Shown: piece by piece, positions 49,784-61,459 of the stretch
Numbering within the stretch: position 1 is the first letter of the stretch
How the letters are laid out: every line of letters begins with the position of its first letter
Source: Yersinia canariae
GTDB taxonomy: Bacteria; Pseudomonadota; Gammaproteobacteria; Enterobacterales; Enterobacteriaceae
Length of the DNA stretch: 64,000 nucleotides
Reading direction: 5' to 3'
Assembly: GCF_009831415.1 (NCBI RefSeq)
Contig: NZ_CP043727.1
Coordinates: forward strand, 3,968,001 to 4,032,000
Notes under the pieces: model-generated
Told to the model about the DNA's origin: nothing
Databases searched by the model: none
What the model saw: only the letters and a program-made list of their open reading frames with translations
Translations under genes and position numbers: made by a program

Positions 49784-51033
49784 CAGTGCTGTATGACGGC
49801 TCCCCGCCGGGTGGACATCAGTATCCACAGCAGCGCAAACATCAGTAAGGCATATAAACTTTTCCAACCAATCATCACCAGCAATACGCAACACAGAATA
49901 CTGCCAATCACCGACATGACCCGCGAGCGGCCGCTTAACAAACGGATCCCAGCCAACATACACAGCAAATAAATCAGCACAAAAATGCCATTAGCATAAA
50001 CAATCAGTAAATCTAATGGCAAAGACAGCCAATAAATCAGCAGTGTGAAGAGTAGGCAGCTACCCACCACGGCCGTGAGGGCATTGACCGGAGTTTGTCC
50101 GGCAGAGAGTTTTGCCAACCGACTTTGGGGGCGCACTTGCGCTTGCGACCACACCATGCGGGCAAAGCTCTGGGTATAAATATTGACGCTGGCAAAACAA
50201 GCTAAATAGCCAATAATACAGGCGATCCACAGCGCATGCTGACCAAACAATTGCACCACAATACCCGGCAATGAAGCTGCCGCTGCTTGTTGTTCACCAT
50301 AAGCATGGAAATGCAGCACCGCCACAGTACATCCCCAGTAAACTACCCCTGCGACCAACAGCCCGACCATCAGAGCTCGGGGGAAATCACGTTCAGGGTG
50401 ACGGAATTCTGTTGCCAGGTGCGCGAAAGCTTCCAACCCGACAAAGCACCAGAACATCACGGCTAGCGCGCCAAACATATTCACAGTGGAAATATCTTGA
50501 GCTGCTGGCCAAGGTATCTGTGATAGCTGAATATTTCCCTGCCACCAAATAGCCACGACTAGCGCAATGACCAACGCGGCAATCAATGTTTGCACATTGG
50601 CACTGGAGCCGGCACTGCGGGTTCCCAGCAACCAGATAACCAGCAATGTCACCAATTGCACCATTAACAGCCCGGTATCACTCCAACCAAAGGTGGCTTG
50701 CCAAAAACCGGCCGCAATTTGCAAGGCGGCAGGTAAACCGACGGGAATGACGGACAAAAATAGCCAGCCCGTAACTTTCCCCAGTTTTGGTCCGAATGCC
50801 ATGGTGACAAAGTGGGCCGCACCACCGGCACTGGGGAAATGGCGGCCTAAAGCAGCAAAGGCGATAGCAATAGGGAAAACCAACACAATCAATATCGGCC
50901 AGGCCCACAAACTGTCATCCCCTGCCAGCATTGCTGCCAGTGCTGGCACAGCGAAGACACCGGTTCCCAGCAGTGATGTGGACAACAACCCCACTCCCTG
51001 TGCCAGACTCAACTCCTGTTTTAGTCCATTCAT
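49783..51033 (-). CDS. yjeH: YjeH-like amino-acid exporter (APC superfamily)
   Basis: 416 residues with about twelve membrane segments, highly similar to E. coli YjeH from the start (GLKQELSLAQGVGLLSTSLLGTGVFAVPALAA) to WKSLYALLMF near the end. E. coli YjeH exports methionine and branched-chain amino acids. ATG at 51033 matches the E. coli start; a longer frame from 51054 adds seven residues. In E. coli yjeH sits elsewhere, so its place between ubiK and hldE is a lineage-specific difference. Confidence 0.88.
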   Translation of the reverse strand: MNGLKQELSLAQGVGLLSTSLLGTGVFAVPALAAMLAGDDSLWAWPILIVLVFPIAIAFAALGRHFPSAGGAAHFVTMAFGPKLGKVTGWLFLSVIPVGLPAALQIAAGFWQATFGWSDTGLLMVQLVTLLVIWLLGTRSAGSSANVQTLIAALVIALVVAIWWQGNIQLSQIPWPAAQDISTVNMFGALAVMFWCFVGLEAFAHLATEFRHPERDFPRALMVGLLVAGVVYWGCTVAVLHFHAYGEQQAAAASLPGIVVQLFGQHALWIACIIGYLACFASVNIYTQSFARMVWSQAQVRPQSRLAKLSAGQTPVNALTAVVGSCLLFTLLIYWLSLPLDLLIVYANGIFVLIYLLCMLAGIRLLSGRSRVMSVIGSILCCVLLVMIGWKSLYALLMFALLWILMSTRRGAVIQH

Positions 51034-51040
51034 TCTTTTT

Positions 51041-51166
51041 AATACCCAAGTCATTGGTGTTGCAGGTAGGCCGCAAGCGAACGCATCCCGATGAGCTTCC
51101 TCAAGTCAGCGATTCGGGTGAGTGAATGCCGCTAACACCCCTGCAACGTCAAGGTCAAAGGGTATT
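51041..51166. repeat. ERIC-like intergenic palindromic element
   Basis: About 126 bases bounded by AATACCC and GGGTATT, with inner GTTGCAGG / CCTGCAAC-type arms and a core reading ATCCCGATGAGCTTCC...AGCGATTCGGGTGAG. The core resembles the enterobacterial ERIC pattern (ATCCCCAGGAGCTTAC...AGTGACTGGGGTGAG). It ends at the hldE stop and begins just upstream of yjeH. Confidence 0.75.
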
Positions 51167-52596
51167 TAACCGCGGCCATTCTTGATTGACTGAATAATAT
51201 TGGTGGTCGAAACACCATCTTCAAAATTCAGCACTTTAACTTCACCACCAGCGGCCCACACCTCTGCACTACCGGCAATCTCATCGGGTTTATAATCTCC
51301 GCCTTTCACCAGCAAATCCGGCAAGATATCGGCAATTAAACGCTGTGGGGTATCTTCTTCAAATGGGACGACCCAATCCACCGCCTCTAGCGCGCCCAAC
51401 ACAATCATGCGCTGATCCAGTGGATTAACTGGGCGTTTTTCGCCTTTCAATCGTTTGGTCGAGGCATCACTGTTTACGGCCACAATCAGGCGGTCGCCCA
51501 GCTTGCGGGCATTGGCTAAATAGGAAACATGGCCGGCATGAAGAATGTCGAAAATGCCGTTAGTCATGACGACTTTTTCGCCACGCTGACGGGCCTGAGC
51601 AACGGCTTTTTTCAGTTGCTGCTCATCCATCACGCCGAAACCTGTTTCAGCTCGACCACGAATGGCATTTTCCAGCTCAATCGGCGAAACCGTCGAAGTC
51701 CCCAATTTACCGACCACCACGCCAGCCGCAGCATTCGCCAGGAAGCATGATTCTTCAAGTGTGTTTCCCGCAGCCAATGCGGCAGCCAGCACACCAATAA
51801 CGGTGTCACCGGCACCGGTCACATCAAACACTTCTTGTGCTTGAGTCGGTAAATGCAGTGGCGCTTTGCCCGGCTGTAGCAAAGTCATACCTTGTTCAGA
51901 GCGGGTTACCAGCAACGCGGAAAGCTCAAAATCGGCCACCAACTTCATCCCACGGCTCACTAACTCTTCTTCATTTTTGCAATGACCGACCACCGCCTCA
52001 AACTCAGAGAGGTTCGGGGTCAGTAGAGTTGCACCGCGATAACGTTCAAAATCGCTGCCTTTCGGATCGATAAGTACCGGCACTTTTGCTTTGCGCGCCA
52101 GCTGGATCATCGCCTGCACACTGTTTAGCGCGCCTTTGGCATAATCAGACAACACCAGAGCGCCAATCTGTGGCAGCGCTTGTTGAATGCGCTCAAAGAT
52201 AGGTTGAGGGTCAACACCATCAAAACCTTCTTCGAAATCAAGGCGGATTAGCTGCTGGTTACGGGAAAGCACCCGCAATTTGGTAATGGTCGGGTGAGTT
52301 GGCACCGAGACAAAATCACAGCGCACCTGCACTTCATTAAGTTTGCTGGTCAGGGCGCGGGCCGCATCATCAATACCGGTCAATCCGACTAACCGGGAGA
52401 TTGCGCCCAGGGAGGCAATGTTCATCGCGACGTTCGCGGCACCACCAGGGCGTTCTTCGATGGTATCGACTTTAACAACCGGCACCGGTGCTTCTGGTGA
52501 AATTCGGCTAGTTGGGCCATACCAATAACGGTCTAACATGACATCACCGACGACTAATACCCCGGCGCGGCGAAAATCAGGCAGCGTGACTTTCAT
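51166..52596 (-). CDS. hldE: HldE, bifunctional heptose-7-phosphate kinase / heptose-1-phosphate adenylyltransferase
   Basis: 476 residues. The N-terminal ribokinase-like domain (to about residue 318) carries [16 protein letters not shown] and the catalytic [12 protein letters not shown]. The C-terminal nucleotidyltransferase domain begins near residue 340 with [17 protein letters not shown] (HxGH) and has [17 protein letters not shown]. It makes ADP-heptose for the LPS inner core. It lies 126 bases downstream of glnE. Confidence 0.97.
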   Translation of the reverse strand: MKVTLPDFRRAGVLVVGDVMLDRYWYGPTSRISPEAPVPVVKVDTIEERPGGAANVAMNIASLGAISRLVGLTGIDDAARALTSKLNEVQVRCDFVSVPTHPTITKLRVLSRNQQLIRLDFEEGFDGVDPQPIFERIQQALPQIGALVLSDYAKGALNSVQAMIQLARKAKVPVLIDPKGSDFERYRGATLLTPNLSEFEAVVGHCKNEEELVSRGMKLVADFELSALLVTRSEQGMTLLQPGKAPLHLPTQAQEVFDVTGAGDTVIGVLAAALAAGNTLEESCFLANAAAGVVVGKLGTSTVSPIELENAIRGRAETGFGVMDEQQLKKAVAQARQRGEKVVMTNGIFDILHAGHVSYLANARKLGDRLIVAVNSDASTKRLKGEKRPVNPLDQRMIVLGALEAVDWVVPFEEDTPQRLIADILPDLLVKGGDYKPDEIAGSAEVWAAGGEVKVLNFEDGVSTTNIIQSIKNGRG

Positions 52597-52722
52597 ACGT
52601 TAGCCCCCCAAAGTGAGCTGTTATTAACCCCGAAAACACACATCCCTTTGCTCCAATTTTGTGTTTGTTATATGGTGCCGGATAATATCACAGACACCTT
52701 GCATACTATTAATAGCTGGAAT

Positions 52723-55575
52723 TTATGCGCTGGCAGGCGCTACCACCAGCCACTTACGCCAACTGGCGTCCACTTGCTCTCTTTCGCTCATAAAGCTATT
52801 CGCCGACACTTTGCTGGATTGCTCCTGCAATGCCAGATGATGGATTTCATCACGCATAGTGACGTAGGCGCGGGTCAACGCCGCGGCTTCCTCTGCTGGC
52901 ATGATGTCGTAATTAGCCATAAGCTCAAAAATCCGCACATTATCAGACCATCGGGTCAGACGCGGCTCAGTGGCGGCGTAGCGCAACACCAGATATTGGG
53001 CAATAAACTCAATATCAGTGATTCCTCCCTCGTCGGCTTTGATATCAAAAACATCGCGCTGCTTACTGCCCAAATGATTGCGCATCTTTTCGCGCATTTC
53101 GCGGACTTCCTGCTGTAATTGCGGGTCTTCGCGATGACGACAAAGGATTTGCTGGCGAATGGTGTCAAACTCTTGATGTAACTCAGGATCGCCATAAACG
53201 ATGCGCGCGCGCACCAATGCTTGATGCTCCCACGTCCATGCTTCATTTTGCTGGTAATCAGCAAAAGCCTCAACGGTGCTCACCAGCATGCCAGCTTCCC
53301 CAGACGGCCTTAGCCGCGCATCAACCTCATAGAGAATGCCTGATGAGGTGCGGGTGCTGAATAAATGCATGACGCGCTGAGCTAAACGCAAATAGAACTG
53401 GCGGCCATCAATGCTGCGCTCCCCGTCGGTCATGACATCTAACGGGCAGTCGAGCAGGAAAACCAGATCCAGATCAGAGCTGTAACCCAACTCCCAGCCG
53501 CCCAATTTCCCATAACCAATGACGGCAAAACCTCGGCCTTCCCGCTGCTGTAAATGACTTGGCTGGCCATAACGGGCGACCATCTGGCTCCATGCTTGTT
53601 GAATAACCGCGTCAATGATGGCTTCTGCCAGATAGGTTAAGTGATCACTCACTTTCATTACCGGCAGTGCCTCGGTGATATCGCCAGCAGCAATACGCAA
53701 TTGTTGGGCCTGTTTAAACTGACGCAATGCCTCCAACTGTTGCTCTTCGTCATCTTCCGGAACCCGCAGTAAGTATTGACGTAACTCATCGCGGTAAGCA
53801 CTAGGTTCCAGGGGTTGATAAAGTGATTGCGGATCGAGCAATTCATCCAATAACAGGGGATAGCGCGCAAGCTGGCTGGCCACCATCGGGGAAGCAGAAC
53901 ATAAGCGAATAACATGTTTCAATGCCGCATGGTATTCAACCAACAATTCCAGATACGTGGTTCGGGTCACGATACTGAGCAGCAATTGAATCAAACGGCT
54001 GAGAGCAATATTGGCATCTGGTCGTGGGCAAACTTCAGCAAACAGGCGGGGCATCAGTTGGTCCAGCACTTCACGACCACGCGGGCCAATGGTGCGTTTA
54101 TCAACGTCATGGCGGAAATGATGGATAGTCATCAGCAACTGCCTGCGCGCCGCTTCGTCTAAATGCGGTGTCAACGGCGCTAAATCATTCTCCTCCAGTG
54201 CGTCCTGCCATAGACTTTTATACAAACCATGACAGGGATCTTCGCCAATATCTGGGGTATCGTCGCCAATTAGGTCATCAAAGACCAAGCGAACGGCTTG
54301 CATATGCTGTTCTAGCGCGGCGTTCAGCGCAGACCAGTCCGCATAGCCCATACCACAAGCTAATCGTGCCTGATTCAAGGTATCACTGGGTAAAGTCTGA
54401 GTTTGTTCATCACCAATGGCTTGCAACAGATTTTCTAAACGACGCAAAAAGAGATAGCTGCCACTGAGCGCGGCCACTTGTTGTTCCGGTAATAACCCAA
54501 GCTCTGCCACGGCCTGTAAGGTGGGCAGTAAAGCTCTTTCTTGCAGACGCGGCTCACGCCCCCCTCGAATTAACTGAAACACCTGAGTGATAAACTCGAT
54601 TTCTCGAATTCCCCCCGCGCCCAGCTTAATATTGTCTTTCAGACCGCGCCGACGAACTTCACGAGCTATCATCCCTTTCATGTTTCGTAGCGACTGAATC
54701 ACACTGAAATCGATATAGCGGCGAAAAACAAAAGGCCGCAAGGTTTGGCGCAGTTCCTTACTGTAATGGTCTTCGGCACCGCCCATCAGGCGAGCTTTCA
54801 CCATGGCATAGCGTTCCCAATCGCGACCTTGCTCTTGGTAGTAATCTTCCAGTGCAGCAAAGCTCAATACCAGCGGGCCGCTATCGCCGAATGGGCGCAA
54901 GCGCATGTCCACCCGATAGACAAAACCGTCGATGGTTTGCTGGTCTAAAGCTTTAATCAGCCGTTGGCCCAGGCGGGTAAAGAACTGGGCATTATCCAAC
55001 TGACGCCGGCCCCCTTGGGTCTGGCCGTTTTCGGGATAAGCAAAAATCAAATCGATATCCGATGAGAAATTCAGCTCGCCCCCGCCTAACTTCCCCATGC
55101 CCAAAATCAGCAGAGGCTGCGGGACTCCCTCACTATTGCAAGGAGTACCAAACTCACGGCAACAAGCCTGATATAGCCAATCGCGAGCGGCAATAATCAA
55201 GCTTTCAGCTAACCAACTTAGCTGCTGCAAGGTGTCCGTCGTGGCGCTGGTTTCCAGTGCCTGTGACCAGGCGATGCGCACCATAATCCGACGCCGAAAT
55301 AGCCGCAATGCCGTTAACAGCGCGGTTTCATCTTGCACATCAGCCAGAGCTTGACTGAGCCATTGTTGATAAAATTGCCACTCCTGCGGCTGCGGCGGTT
55401 GCTGATGCAGTTCATCCAGCCAATCAGGGTGAATCAGTAACATGTCACTGACAAAATCACTCAACGCCAATACTGCAATGTCTTCTTTATGCAAGCTCGG
55501 CGGAGCCGGTAACTCATAAAAGCGCTGCTGTATATTCTGCGCCTGAATCTGTAATTCCGAAGAGAGTGGCAACAT
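52723..55575 (-). CDS. glnE: GlnE, bifunctional glutamine synthetase adenylyltransferase/adenylyl-removing enzyme
   Basis: 950 residues with two nucleotidyltransferase-like domains. The N-terminal adenylyl-removing site is [20 protein letters not shown], and the C-terminal adenylylation site is [20 protein letters not shown]. Each is followed by a regulatory helical domain. It switches glutamine synthetase on and off according to nitrogen status signalled by PII. It lies between ygiF and hldE as in E. coli. Confidence 0.97.
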   Translation of the reverse strand: MLPLSSELQIQAQNIQQRFYELPAPPSLHKEDIAVLALSDFVSDMLLIHPDWLDELHQQPPQPQEWQFYQQWLSQALADVQDETALLTALRLFRRRIMVRIAWSQALETSATTDTLQQLSWLAESLIIAARDWLYQACCREFGTPCNSEGVPQPLLILGMGKLGGGELNFSSDIDLIFAYPENGQTQGGRRQLDNAQFFTRLGQRLIKALDQQTIDGFVYRVDMRLRPFGDSGPLVLSFAALEDYYQEQGRDWERYAMVKARLMGGAEDHYSKELRQTLRPFVFRRYIDFSVIQSLRNMKGMIAREVRRRGLKDNIKLGAGGIREIEFITQVFQLIRGGREPRLQERALLPTLQAVAELGLLPEQQVAALSGSYLFLRRLENLLQAIGDEQTQTLPSDTLNQARLACGMGYADWSALNAALEQHMQAVRLVFDDLIGDDTPDIGEDPCHGLYKSLWQDALEENDLAPLTPHLDEAARRQLLMTIHHFRHDVDKRTIGPRGREVLDQLMPRLFAEVCPRPDANIALSRLIQLLLSIVTRTTYLELLVEYHAALKHVIRLCSASPMVASQLARYPLLLDELLDPQSLYQPLEPSAYRDELRQYLLRVPEDDEEQQLEALRQFKQAQQLRIAAGDITEALPVMKVSDHLTYLAEAIIDAVIQQAWSQMVARYGQPSHLQQREGRGFAVIGYGKLGGWELGYSSDLDLVFLLDCPLDVMTDGERSIDGRQFYLRLAQRVMHLFSTRTSSGILYEVDARLRPSGEAGMLVSTVEAFADYQQNEAWTWEHQALVRARIVYGDPELHQEFDTIRQQILCRHREDPQLQQEVREMREKMRNHLGSKQRDVFDIKADEGGITDIEFIAQYLVLRYAATEPRLTRWSDNVRIFELMANYDIMPAEEAAALTRAYVTMRDEIHHLALQEQSSKVSANSFMSEREQVDASWRKWLVVAPASA

Positions 55576-55632
55576 ATCAAGTCCTTAACGATCAGGCTGA
55601 GGGCTATATGTTCGATTAACGAACTGTTTCAG

Positions 55633-56940
55633 CTAGCGTGTAGCACCATTCAACCAAAAAGCTGGCTGGGACAAAGCTTCCTTACGGGCAGTATCACGCC
55701 AGTGTCCCTGACGCTCCATAATCGCCAACTCTAAACCAAACCAGCCATCAATGTATGGGTGCCATTCATTTTGCGGATAGAAACCAGAGAGCAGTTGGAG
55801 GGCCATAATCTGCCGGTTTAAACGCGGAAGTTGTGCCAAATAGCCATCATCATCCAGATTGTGACCAAAGGCCTCTTTCAGGTCAGCAGCACTGCGACTC
55901 AACATAATGTCGCAGAAGCGTTTGAACGAACCATCAAACTTAGCTCGGGCTTTATCATCCATAAATGGCCGCCAGCCAGCAGTCACCAGCCACGATGTAA
56001 GCGCTAACTTACATTTCAGGTAATCGGCGCTATAACAGATCAATTCGGCATTGGCATTTTTCGGCTCTAACTGTGGTTCGAGCGCAATCAATGACGCACG
56101 TAATTCAGCACTGGCTTTGCGTGGTACCAATCCACCAAAAATAGCCAATGCCTGCCGTATCATCCCTAGCGCCTCAATAATCATAGACTTAGCCGCTGGC
56201 TCGCCGCGCAACCATAACTCTTCGTGATACTGCCAGTGGTCTAATGCCATTTCCAGTCCTGCAACCATCCCTTGCTCGACGGTAGATTTCGGAGCCGGTT
56301 GCAATACCAACAATGGGCGCAATTCACGTGGTGGATTGCCTTGTGCTAAATGATAACCACGTGCCGCTTTACTCAAATTCCCCTGACGTAAACCACCGAT
56401 TTGAGCCAATTCAGCCGCCAGTGCCAATAAATCTGCCTGATTGCCTTTTTTGAGTTCCAACTCAATTTCGCTCAATGGCTCTGATAGCTCACCTGCACCA
56501 ATTGTGCCTTGGTCGAGAGCAAGCTCTATCTCGCTCTCACCGTAAGTAATTACCCACTTCTCGCGGGTAAAATCAGTGCGGAACAAGGGTTGTAATTCTG
56601 CTTGCAGCGCATCGACCGCCCAACCTTCAGGCCAGATATCGGCTGGGAAACGCGCCAAATCTAATTTGTCATTATCAAGATCAATATTATATTCAGGACG
56701 TTGATGCAAACCGCCGATGACTTTACCGCCAGTCTTGACCGTCATTTCATAACGGCCATCATAACCACGAATACGTAAGCCAATATCATGCTGGCGTAGG
56801 CGGTTATCTGCCGTTTCAAAATAAATATTCGTCAGCGTTTGCGGCGCTGAATGCTGGCTTTGCCAAGAGGTGATTCGCTCCGGCAAAGCGGCAATGGCCG
56901 CAGGAGTAGCAATAAATTTTAATTCTATTTCAACGGTCAT
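55633..56940 (-). CDS. ygiF: YgiF, inorganic triphosphatase (CYTH-CHAD)
   Basis: 435 residues. The N-terminal CYTH domain shows the ExExK motif (EIELKF) and the basic strands of a triphosphate tunnel (GLRIRGYDGRYEMTVK, REKWVITYGESEIELALD). The C-terminal CHAD domain (from about residue 220) has His-rich helical repeats (HWQYHEELWLRGE, FKRFCDIMLSRSA). E. coli YgiF hydrolyses inorganic triphosphate. ATG at 56940 begins directly before EIELKF; the 40 residues upstream in the open frame are not part of the family. Confidence 0.93.
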   Translation of the reverse strand: MTVEIELKFIATPAAIAALPERITSWQSQHSAPQTLTNIYFETADNRLRQHDIGLRIRGYDGRYEMTVKTGGKVIGGLHQRPEYNIDLDNDKLDLARFPADIWPEGWAVDALQAELQPLFRTDFTREKWVITYGESEIELALDQGTIGAGELSEPLSEIELELKKGNQADLLALAAELAQIGGLRQGNLSKAARGYHLAQGNPPRELRPLLVLQPAPKSTVEQGMVAGLEMALDHWQYHEELWLRGEPAAKSMIIEALGMIRQALAIFGGLVPRKASAELRASLIALEPQLEPKNANAELICYSADYLKCKLALTSWLVTAGWRPFMDDKARAKFDGSFKRFCDIMLSRSAADLKEAFGHNLDDDGYLAQLPRLNRQIMALQLLSGFYPQNEWHPYIDGWFGLELAIMERQGHWRDTARKEALSQPAFWLNGATR

Positions 56941-57259
56941 AATTTCATTCACACCGGTATGTTGCAAGATTACGGGCATTATGCCTCTTTCGCGGTGATT
57001 TGCCTGTTTTAAACAGATTGCTCTATTACAGCAAAAAACAGCGCGGCTGCCCCGATTCAAAGCTTATTTTAACCTGTTTTAACAACTCTACACTAAGGCT
57101 TCATAAGACAAATTTTCACCGCCGTTAAAATGAACAGTAAAAGGGCTAAAGCCGCGCGGGCTATGAGAGTAAGATAGTTCTCATTCCGGTTTATGCGTTG
57201 CGTCGGCAAACTGAACACACTACTATCGTCCCATAAATTCACTCATAAATGATGATCTA
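56941..57259. other. Divergent region between ygiF and ygiM
   Basis: 319 bases with no supported gene. It holds the promoters of both genes; AGTAAGATAG at 57166-57175 lies in a plausible ygiM promoter area. No repeat or strong hairpin was seen. Confidence 0.5.
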
Positions 57260-57880
57260 ATGCAGAAATTACGCCTAATTTGCCTCACGGTACTAAGTCT
57301 CAGTCTTTCCCTGAGCGCTTATGCTGAAGAAAAACGCTACATCTCTGATGAGCTGGATACCTACGTTCATAGCGGCCCCGGTAACCAATACCGTATTGTT
57401 GGCACGCTAAAAGGTGGGGATGAAGTTACCCTGATTAGCGTTAATGACAGCACAAATTACGGCCAAATCCGCGACAGCAAGGGTAAAACCACTTGGATCC
57501 CGCTGGATCAATTGAGCGAAACTCCCAGCTTACGTGTTCGTGTTCCTGACCTTGAGCAACAGGTCAAAACACTGACCGACAAACTGGCGAATATTGATAA
57601 TAGCTGGAACCAGCGCACCGCAGAAATGCAACAAAAGGTAGCGGCCAGCGACAGTGTCATTTCCGAATTACAAAAAGAAAATGAGTCACTGAAAAACCAG
57701 TTGGTCGTTGCGCAGAAGAAAGTCAGTGCCGTGAACCTGCAATTGGATGACAAGCAACGCACCATTATTCTGCAGTGGTTTATGTACGGCGGCGGTGTGG
57801 CGGGGATGGGCTTGCTATTGGGCCTGATACTGCCACATTTGATTCCAAGCCGTAAAAAGAATAACCGCTGGATGAACTGA
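57260..57880 (+). CDS. ygiM: YgiM, SH3-domain membrane protein
   Basis: 206 residues: signal peptide (to about residue 22, LSAYAEE), bacterial SH3 domain (KRYISDELDTYVHSGPGNQYRIVGTLKGGDEVTLI), a coiled coil (DLEQQVKTLTDKLANI...LQKENESLKNQLVVAQKKV) and a C-terminal membrane helix (GGVAGMGLLLGLILPHLI) with a basic tail. It is probably anchored in the inner membrane with the SH3 domain in the periplasm, perhaps touching peptidoglycan. It precedes cca as in E. coli. A CGGGCT/AGCCCG hairpin (57916-57939) follows. Confidence 0.93.
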   Translation: MQKLRLICLTVLSLSLSLSAYAEEKRYISDELDTYVHSGPGNQYRIVGTLKGGDEVTLISVNDSTNYGQIRDSKGKTTWIPLDQLSETPSLRVRVPDLEQQVKTLTDKLANIDNSWNQRTAEMQQKVAASDSVISELQKENESLKNQLVVAQKKVSAVNLQLDDKQRTIILQWFMYGGGVAGMGLLLGLILPHLIPSRKKNNRWMN

Positions 57881-58050
57881 GTTTTTCAATTTAACACTCA
57901 TAACGTTGCGAAATACGGGCTGCTCGCCAGAGTAGCCCGCTGAATATCTTCTCACCCCAACTATACTGAACTAACTGGTGGCCATTCTGGTAGCCAGCTA
58001 TAGAATCATCTTTTGTGTTTATGCTACAACGTCAAGAACAAAGGGTTAAC

Positions 58051-59289
58051 ATGGACATTTACTTGGTCGGCGGTGCCGTACGCGACAGCTTATTAAACCT
58101 ACCGGTCACCGAGCAGGATTGGGTTGTGGTGGGCGCAACGCCGGAACAGCTACTCGCGCAGGGCTACCAGCAGGTCGGTAAAGATTTCCCGGTATTTCTC
58201 CACCCCGTTAGCCATGAAGAATACGCGCTGGCTCGCACTGAACGTAAGTCCGGGCAGGGCTATACCGGTTTTACTTGCTACGCCGCCCCAGATGTCACTC
58301 TGGAAGAAGATTTACTGCGCCGCGATTTGACCATCAATGCTATTGCCCGCAGTAGTGAGGGGGAATTATTCGATCCCTATAATGGCCGACAAGATTTAGA
58401 AAACCGCGTATTACGCCATGTCTCTGATGCTTTCGGCGAAGATCCATTGCGTGTTTTGCGTGTTGCCCGCTTCGCTGCTCGTTTTGCTCATCTGGGCTTT
58501 ACCGTCGCCCCAGAAACCCAATCATTGATGGCGGCTATGGCCAAGAGTGGTGAGCTTTCGGCTTTAACACCAGAGCGAGTCTGGAAAGAAACGGAAAAAG
58601 CACTGAAAACACAAAGCCCACAAGTCTATTTTCAGGTATTACGCGATTGTGGAGCATTGGCCGTCCTGTTTCCCGAAATTGAGCGCTTATTTGGGGTCCC
58701 TGCCCCAGAAAAATGGCATCCGGAAATCGATACCGGCATCCATACTCTAATGACACTGGCGATTGCCGCTCAACTCAGCCCTGATGTTGACGTGCGCTTT
58801 GCTGCACTTTGCCATGACTTAGGTAAGGGACTGACACCGAAAGAGTTTTGGCCACATCATCATGGGCATGGCCCGGCAGGCGTCAAATTGGTAGAACAGT
58901 TATGTCAACGCTTACGGGTGCCTAATCCCGTGCGGGACTTAGCAAAACTGGTGGCGGAATATCATGATCTCATTCATACGGTAAATAAACTCCGCCCTGA
59001 AACCCTGCTTAAGCTGTTCGATGCGATTGATGTGTGGCGCAAACCAGAGCGCCTTGAGCAGATAATACTGACCAGTGAGGCCGATGCTCGGGGCCGAACT
59101 GGATTCGAAGAAAATCCGTATCCGCAGGGTGATTATCTACGCGCTGCATTCCGAATTGCTCAGGAAGTCTCAGTGCAAGAAGTGGTCGCCAGTGGGCTGC
59201 AAGGATTGGCCATTCGTGATGAGTTGAAACGCCGACGCCAGCAAGCTTTGGCCGAATGGAAGCACACTCAAGCAGTGGTTTCACCCTAA
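58051..59289 (+). CDS. cca: CCA-adding enzyme (tRNA nucleotidyltransferase) with HD domain
   Basis: 412 residues when started at ATG 58051, the E. coli length. The nucleotidyltransferase core shows [12 protein letters not shown] followed by EQDWVVVG; the first metal-binding residue is Glu rather than the Asp of E. coli (DRDW). RRDLTINA and [12 protein letters not shown] follow. The C-terminal HD phosphohydrolase domain has CHDLGKG and HHHGHG. It builds or repairs the CCA end of tRNA. An upstream in-frame start at 58015 adds 12 unrelated residues. Confidence 0.96.
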   Translation: MDIYLVGGAVRDSLLNLPVTEQDWVVVGATPEQLLAQGYQQVGKDFPVFLHPVSHEEYALARTERKSGQGYTGFTCYAAPDVTLEEDLLRRDLTINAIARSSEGELFDPYNGRQDLENRVLRHVSDAFGEDPLRVLRVARFAARFAHLGFTVAPETQSLMAAMAKSGELSALTPERVWKETEKALKTQSPQVYFQVLRDCGALAVLFPEIERLFGVPAPEKWHPEIDTGIHTLMTLAIAAQLSPDVDVRFAALCHDLGKGLTPKEFWPHHHGHGPAGVKLVEQLCQRLRVPNPVRDLAKLVAEYHDLIHTVNKLRPETLLKLFDAIDVWRKPERLEQIILTSEADARGRTGFEENPYPQGDYLRAAFRIAQEVSVQEVVASGLQGLAIRDELKRRRQQALAEWKHTQAVVSP

Positions 59290-59310
59290 ATTATCGCCCA
59301 GTGATAACAC

Positions 59311-59340
59311 AAAAAAGCCCTGATTATTCAGGGCTTTTTT
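59311..59340. terminator. Bidirectional terminator between cca and uppP
   Basis: AAAAAAGCCCTGA / TCAGGGCTTTTTT is a perfect stem with A- and T-runs on opposite sides, so it serves both converging genes. Confidence 0.93.
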
Positions 59341-59362
59341 GTAGTCTGATACGACAGTGCTG

Positions 59363-60181
59363 TTACATAAAGACCCAGTACACCGCGGCTGCGACAATAA
59401 AGCGATAAATCGCAAAAGGCACGAAAGAGATACGTTTAATCAATGACAGGAAGGTTTTGATGGCAATCAGGGCGACGATAAATGCAGTGATAAACCCGAC
59501 GGCAAACATCGGCAAATCGCCCCAGCTCAGGAAATGTAAGCTTTTATACACATCCAGCACACTGGCCCCGAGCATCATCGGCACGGCCAAAATAAAGGAG
59601 AATTCAGAGGCCGCGTAGCGGTTCACTCCGACCAGCATCCCACCTGAAATGGTGGCACCAGAACGGGAGAAGCCCGGCCATAATGCCAGGCACTGGAAAC
59701 AGCCAATAGCAAAAGCTTGGCGATAAGTAATATCATCCAGCCCGATAGCCTTAGGATTTTTAGGTTTAAACCACTCGGCGGCAAGCAAGAGTAAGCCGCC
59801 GGCAACCAGGGCATACATAACACTTTGCGGGTTAAATAACGATTTGATGACGTCGTGAAAAACCAAGCCCAAACCAACCGCCGGGATCATCGCCAGTAAA
59901 ATATGGCCCAATGTCAGATGACCGCTGGTTTTCCCCTCGTGAGGGACTCTACCAAAATGAATACCAATCAGGCTGAATAGACGCCGCCAGAACACCACCA
60001 CCACGGCCAGAATTGACCCTAACTGAATAATGACTTCAAAAGTTTTTGCTTTGTCGCCGGTAAAGCCCAACAGCTCACCAACAATAATCATATGCCCAGT
60101 AGATGACACTGGCAGAAACTCAGTCAGCCCTTCAACCACACCCAACACAAAAGCCACAAACAGCGAATACATATCCGTCAT
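59363..60181 (-). CDS. uppP: UppP (BacA), undecaprenyl-diphosphatase
   Basis: 272 residues with about eight membrane segments. The family motifs are [15 protein letters not shown] near the N terminus and [18 protein letters not shown]. It recycles undecaprenyl diphosphate to the monophosphate carrier for peptidoglycan and O-antigen synthesis and gives bacitracin resistance. It converges on cca and follows folB on the minus strand after a terminator. Confidence 0.96.
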   Translation of the reverse strand: MTDMYSLFVAFVLGVVEGLTEFLPVSSTGHMIIVGELLGFTGDKAKTFEVIIQLGSILAVVVVFWRRLFSLIGIHFGRVPHEGKTSGHLTLGHILLAMIPAVGLGLVFHDVIKSLFNPQSVMYALVAGGLLLLAAEWFKPKNPKAIGLDDITYRQAFAIGCFQCLALWPGFSRSGATISGGMLVGVNRYAASEFSFILAVPMMLGASVLDVYKSLHFLSWGDLPMFAVGFITAFIVALIAIKTFLSLIKRISFVPFAIYRFIVAAAVYWVFM

Positions 60182-60210
60182 CTACGATACCCAATGCCCT
60201 GTAATAGAGA

Positions 60211-60245
60211 CCACAAAAAACGGCAATGTGAAAAACAGTGCCGTT
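60211..60245 (-). terminator. Terminator after folB
   Basis: On the minus strand AACGGCA...TGCCGTT is followed by TTTTTGTGG, between the folB stop and uppP. Confidence 0.7.
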
Positions 60246-60338
60246 CAATTTCAGTATGTAAAAAATATCACGTTAATCAATAATTCGGACCACATTATCA
60301 ATATAGGGTTGCATTTTTATGTCGTGGCGAAGCAAAAA

Positions 60339-60698
60339 TTAGATAGGCCGTTGACCGCGCTCAATCACTACACCGACATTACGCGCCTGGGCAACCGCCC
60401 CCGGCTTGCTAACCTTAATCCGCACCCAAGGCGAATTAAACCGCTGTAGCAATAGCTCGGCAATCTCTTCAGCCACTCGCTCAACCAGCGCAAAACGCTG
60501 CGATTCAACATGCTTGATGACGGCATCACTGATATCTGCATAACTCAGGCAATCATTAACATCATCACTGGCAGCGGCTTTGCGATTATCCCAGCCCATT
60601 TCGATATCGAACACGAGCTTTTGTTGAATAGTCTGTTCCCAGTCATAAACACCGATGGTGGTTATGACAGTGAGTTCCTCAATAAATACGATGTCCAT
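60339..60698 (-). CDS. folB: FolB, dihydroneopterin aldolase
   Basis: 119 residues, close to E. coli FolB over most of its length ([78 protein letters not shown]). The catalytic Glu (in VYDWEQ) and Lys (in KVSKPGA) are present. It acts in folate synthesis on dihydroneopterin. ATG at 60698 was chosen over a GTG just before it. It is divergent from plsY. Confidence 0.96.
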   Translation of the reverse strand: MDIVFIEELTVITTIGVYDWEQTIQQKLVFDIEMGWDNRKAAASDDVNDCLSYADISDAVIKHVESQRFALVERVAEEIAELLLQRFNSPWVRIKVSKPGAVAQARNVGVVIERGQRPI

Positions 60699-60805
60699 CA
60701 CGTCATTCTCTGTTTTTGCGCCTGCCGGATACCACTTCCAGCCGAATATGCGTATTATCCACTGATGTTGCGATTAAAACGATCATTATTCAACAGGGCG
60801 GTGTT

Positions 60806-61459
60806 ATGAGTGCTATCGCGCTTGGCATGATTATCTTCGCGTATTTGTGTGGTTCTATTTCCAGTGCGATCCTGGTCTGTCGGGTTGCCAAGCTACCAGA
60901 TCCGCGTGAGCATGGCTCCGGTAATCCCGGGGCAACCAACGTACTGCGCATCGGCGGCCGCGCTGCTGCTGCAACGGTACTGATTTTCGATGTGCTGAAA
61001 GGTATGTTACCGGTTTGGATAGCTTATCTGCTGCATGTTTCGCCGCTGTATCTTGGCCTTACCGCTATTGCGGCCTGTCTTGGCCACATTTATCCAGTAT
61101 TTTTCCACTTTAAAGGTGGCAAAGGCGTTGCTACTGCATTTGGTGCGATTGCGCCTATAGGCTGGGATCTGACTGGCTTGATGACAGGCACTTGGCTGCT
61201 GACAGTTTTGCTGAGCGGTTATTCATCTTTAGGCGCAATTATTAGCGCGTTAATTGCTCCTTTCTACGTCTGGTGGTTCAAACCGCAATTTACTTTCCCG
61301 GTTGCCATGCTTTCCTGCCTGATTCTGATGCGCCACCACGATAATATTCAACGTTTATGGCGTGGCAAAGAAAGTAAAATCTGGGATAAGCTCAGAAAGA
61401 AACAGCAGAAAACACCCGCGGAAGAAGCCGCAGAGTTAGAAGAGAAAGAAGAAGATTAG
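60806..61459 (+). CDS. plsY: PlsY, acyl-phosphate glycerol-3-phosphate acyltransferase
   Basis: 217 residues with five membrane segments. The three PlsY motifs are present: [15 protein letters not shown], a following cytosolic [20 protein letters not shown], and the region after the fourth helix. The C-terminal tail is strongly charged ([20 protein letters not shown]). It transfers an acyl group from acyl phosphate to glycerol 3-phosphate, the first step of phospholipid synthesis. ATG at 60806 starts the first membrane helix; the longer frame from 60716 lacks support. Confidence 0.95.
   Translation: MSAIALGMIIFAYLCGSISSAILVCRVAKLPDPREHGSGNPGATNVLRIGGRAAAATVLIFDVLKGMLPVWIAYLLHVSPLYLGLTAIAACLGHIYPVFFHFKGGKGVATAFGAIAPIGWDLTGLMTGTWLLTVLLSGYSSLGAIISALIAPFYVWWFKPQFTFPVAMLSCLILMRHHDNIQRLWRGKESKIWDKLRKKQQKTPAEEAAELEEKEED

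Noticed and set aside
58051..58150. Cca with Glu in place of the first catalytic Asp (EQDW instead of DRDW) as an inactive enzyme
   Set aside because: Asp-to-Glu is a conservative metal-ligand change, the second Asp is present, and all other motifs are intact; an essential-function gene is unlikely to be dead.
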